A DNA stretch of 64,000 nt from Chionis minor (taxonomy: Eukaryota; Chordata; Aves; Charadriiformes; Chionididae). Shown here piece by piece: positions 62,818-64,000 of the stretch. The number at the start of each line of letters is the position of its first letter. The first letter of the stretch is position 1. Location: positions 893,329 to 957,328 of the forward strand of contig VZSF01006979.1 of NCBI GenBank assembly GCA_013398295.1, read 5' to 3'. Under the pieces are notes generated by a model. It had not been told where the DNA came from. It saw nothing but the letters and a program-made list of their open reading frames with translations, and made no database searches. A program made the translations under genes and the position numbers.

Positions 62818-64000
62818 AAGTCATCATATCTTCACTAACAGAGGTAGATTTTACTATCTTTCTAATGAAAGGGTGAAACACAGTACTGAAATAAAACTTT
62901 ACATCTATAAATTCCCAAATCTAAGAGATGTTTGAAGCCTCGAAGGTAAGAGAATGAGCAAAAAGAAAATTTATCAGGTATACTTAACATACATTTTAAC
63001 AGAAAACTTACTGTTTTTAAGAAGCTTTTTACCAAATAATGAATATTAAACAGATTTGTTTAAAGACTGCATGTTGCAATAGATCTTTTTCCATGTTACC
63101 ACTGATGTTTCGACACTTGTTGAGTAAACTAGTATTAATATAACATTAGGAAAAATTCCCCTCCTGAGAGGAAATCTAGCTAAACAAAGTGATATTTAAT
63201 GTTTTCTATTATATTTATTTAACTAAAATGGATTATTAGATGTTAAACACAACAGAGGTTAATGATCTTTTTTATTGGTATTGTAAAAATTAAGAAAGAA
63301 TAAAATAGGGTTAATGATGTATCCCATTATTGTTATTACAGGGATTGAGTGCATGCTGTTGTCCGCTGCACTGAAGAAATGGGCCCCAAGCTGACAGTAG
63401 TTAGCAAAATTGTATTATTGTCTAACCTTATGCTGTAATTAGTTACTCTCATCACTGTATTTTTCAGTATGGAATCTATGTGTTTTAGTTCAGTCTCTGG
63501 CTCTGTATGTAAAAATGGGGGAAATAAACTCATATCTAATTTAGTCCAACCTGTGTATGAAAGCTGTTATCTATTGCACAAATGGAAAAAGAAATAGAAG
63601 ACTGGATAGGATAAAAGGTGGGTAGGTTGAGAGTAATCCAAGTTTGTTCCTCATACCTAAGGGATATCCTTGTCTTTTCATTTCCCCTTTTGATTTAAGC
63701 ATTTGAATTACAGCAAGATGTCCGCTGGGAATGAAAAAAAGGTATCAACTAGTGAGATAAAATTATCTATTTATTATTGGTTGTTTTTGTTATGATTGTG
63801 TGTGTCAACCCAGAACAAGACCTTATTGTACTAGGCTCTTTACAAACAAAGAATACCAGATGGTCCCAGCTCTAGAGAGTTTATAATCTGAATCAACAGG
63901 GTGAATGATGAGGCATAACATAAAACACTAGTGTGAACAATGTGATGGCAGCAAATGTTACATTAGTTCCATAATTTCTTGCTGAAAGCAAGGAGGGAGG
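62818..64000. other. Unique non-coding DNA
   Basis: AT-rich sequence to the window end. The block 63330-63470 has higher complexity (GGGCCC at 63381, TAATTAG near 63436) but no coding signal. No gene recognised. Confidence 0.6.

Noticed and set aside
62469..62838. Lys/Arg-rich frame on minus and Phe/Leu/Ser-rich frames on plus
   Set aside because: Direct translations of a pyrimidine microsatellite; no unique protein sequence outside the repeat.
1..64000. Endogenous retroviruses, DNA transposons, tRNA or rRNA genes, CRISPR arrays
   Set aside because: No long terminal repeats, retroviral-type frames, cloverleaf sequences or regularly spaced direct-repeat arrays were recognised by eye; a repeat-library and RNA-model search would be decisive.

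Overview
The window is AT-rich vertebrate DNA, most probably from a bird. The main evidence is eleven fragments of CR1-type LINE retrotransposons. Many of them end in ATTCTATG or ATTCTGTG octamer tails, and there is no SINE-like element and no endogenous retrovirus that I can recognise. The window reads as a gene desert or a long intron: I found no exon series, no confident protein-coding gene and no RNA gene.

Layout. Bases 1-804 are unique sequence. A plus-strand CR1 3' end lies at 805-1271. Unique DNA to 23.7 kb follows, interrupted by a 171-bp pyrimidine tract (6979-7149) and by several CpG-retaining, motif-rich patches that look like conserved non-coding elements (7.3-7.6 kb, 14.03-14.30 kb, 15.73-15.90 kb). 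A degenerate 45-46-bp tandem array carrying CAGCTG E-boxes lies at 22.3-22.5 kb. CR1 fragments then occur at 23.7 (minus), 27.5-28.5 (plus, internally deleted), 32.6 (minus), 36.4 (minus), 42.65 (plus, tip only), 46.8 (plus), 47.4 (minus), 59.4 (plus, broken by an assembly gap), 61.4 (minus) and 61.6-62.5 kb (plus). A 264-bp TTTTCT/TTTCTC tract follows the last CR1.

The CR1 copies are 5'-truncated and carry only pieces of the second open reading frame (reverse transcriptase and C-terminal region); no first reading frame is present. Two copies (805-1271 and 46767-47283) keep an open C-terminal frame. The 3' ends at 47.2 and 59.8 kb are identical over 78 bases, so that subfamily was active comparatively recently. 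The rest are decayed.

The least ordinary observations are: (1) a minus-strand open frame at 47898-48281, the longest outside repeats, containing AATAAA followed 21 bases later by a 13-base A run, which resembles a retrocopied mRNA 3' end; (2) the 14.03-14.30 kb CpG- and TAAT-rich block; (3) the E-box array at 22.3-22.5 kb; (4) a CR1 fold-back at 61.5-62.5 kb with a 22-bp tandem duplication; and (5) two assembly gaps whose stated lengths look wrong. I found no clear new biological system. The regulatory candidates are inference and need cross-species alignment.
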